Program-made: the position numbers and the translations under genes
The notes under the pieces: model-generated
Databases searched by the model: none
What the model was told of the DNA's origin: nothing
The model's input: the letters and a program-made list of their open reading frames with translations, nothing else
Assembly: GCA_963693305.1 (NCBI GenBank)
Contig: OY855908.1
Coordinates: forward strand, 3,524,501 to 3,588,500
DNA length: 64,000 bases
From: Meandrina meandrites
Taxonomy: Eukaryota > Cnidaria > Anthozoa > Scleractinia > Meandrinidae
Direction of reading: 5' to 3'
In this document: positions 63,491 through 64,000 of the stretch, in pieces
Position numbering within the stretch: position 1 is the stretch's first letter
Layout of the letters: each line of letters begins with the position of its first letter

Positions 63491-64000
63491 CAACACCAAA
63501 ATGTAATGTTATTTTAAGCAACGATAAAATAGCATTAAAAAAAACATTTAGGCGTTTACGAAAGACTTGGAACGCTAGCCTTCCATGCATTTTCTCTATT
63601 TCTGTCCAACTCGTAGAGTTACATTGGATTGGAACTTTTCTCGCTGCATAATTAATTAGCTCATGGCAGAAGTTTTCATTATTATGCGTTCAGATTCCCC
63701 CGTTTCCACGCACGCTTGTTGCGGTGTTGATGCTTTGCGGTCTTAGAGTATATATTTCGTTGCCCCGCCTGAAACGTGGTCATTTTAATCGTACTCCGGG
63801 ACGACGGCAATCTTTCGCGACACGCCCACCTCCCCTGGTGGCGGTTGACGGCATTTAACGTTTTATCCTAGTTGTATGCCTACTGCCTCAACAGTCGCGA
63901 ACTCTTCCCATAACTTAACCTTATGAGATGAGGTAATGAGTATGCAATGAGGATTTTATACTATTAATGAAAATCCACCTTTTCGGCTGGTTGACGCCGG
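63491..64000. other. DDX46 upstream flank
   Basis: No gene recognised. Contains CCAAT-like ATTGGATTGG (63624) and short AT-rich TTAATTAGC stretches; no TATA box can be assigned. Confidence 0.35.

Overview
This is eukaryotic, AT-rich genomic DNA with intron-rich genes and many short non-autonomous repeats. The gene content fits a cnidarian, most likely an anthozoan such as a stony coral: an intronless class A GPCR of the expanded cnidarian type, a PRDM9-like PR/SET zinc-finger gene, and tRNA-derived SINEs and MITEs. That placement is inference; no species marker was recognised.

Four multi-exon genes lie head to tail on the minus strand. From low to high coordinates they are TFIP11 (26 coding exons, 5044-21269, 836 aa), GPD1 (10 exons, 23612-30965, 347 aa), a PRDM9-like gene (6 exons, 34492-39716, 602 aa, possibly with further 5' exons to about 40493) and DDX46 (39 coding exons, 42453-61800, 1119 aa, plus a non-coding 5' exon near 63431-63490). 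I rebuilt every exon by hand from splice signals. In all four genes the reading phase is kept across each junction, and the total lengths are close to those of the known families (TFIP11 about 837, GPD1 about 349, DDX46 about 1031 aa). A plus-strand intronless GPCR (6647-7594) sits inside the last intron of TFIP11. A plus-strand terminal exon of an unrecognised gene ends at 546.

By region: 1-546 is the last exon of an unknown gene. 547-5043 is intergenic and repeat-dense. 5044-21269 is TFIP11 with the nested GPCR. 21270-23611 is the TFIP11 promoter side and GPD1 3' flank. 23612-30965 is GPD1. 30966-34491 is a nest of palindromic elements with a pogo-like MITE inserted. 34492-39716 is the PRDM9-like gene. 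39717-42452 holds candidate upstream PRDM exons, a SINE and the DDX46 3' UTR. 42453-63490 is DDX46 with many intronic MITEs. 63491-64000 is upstream flank.

TFIP11 and DDX46 both act in the spliceosome (late lariat disassembly with DHX15, and U2 snRNP/pre-spliceosome remodelling). GPD1 links glycolysis to glycerolipid synthesis. The PRDM9-like protein is a probable chromatin methyltransferase with sequence-specific DNA binding. Nothing suggests these neighbours are co-regulated.

No undescribed multi-gene system (defence or biosynthetic cluster) is visible. The more unusual signals are the nested GPCR that lacks several class A hallmarks, the domain layout and possible extra N-terminus of the PRDM9-like protein, a GC-AG intron, a 94-bp perfect palindrome, families of long foldback elements, MITEs with readable target duplications, and a 119-bp repeat present as one unit in one gene and tandem units in another.
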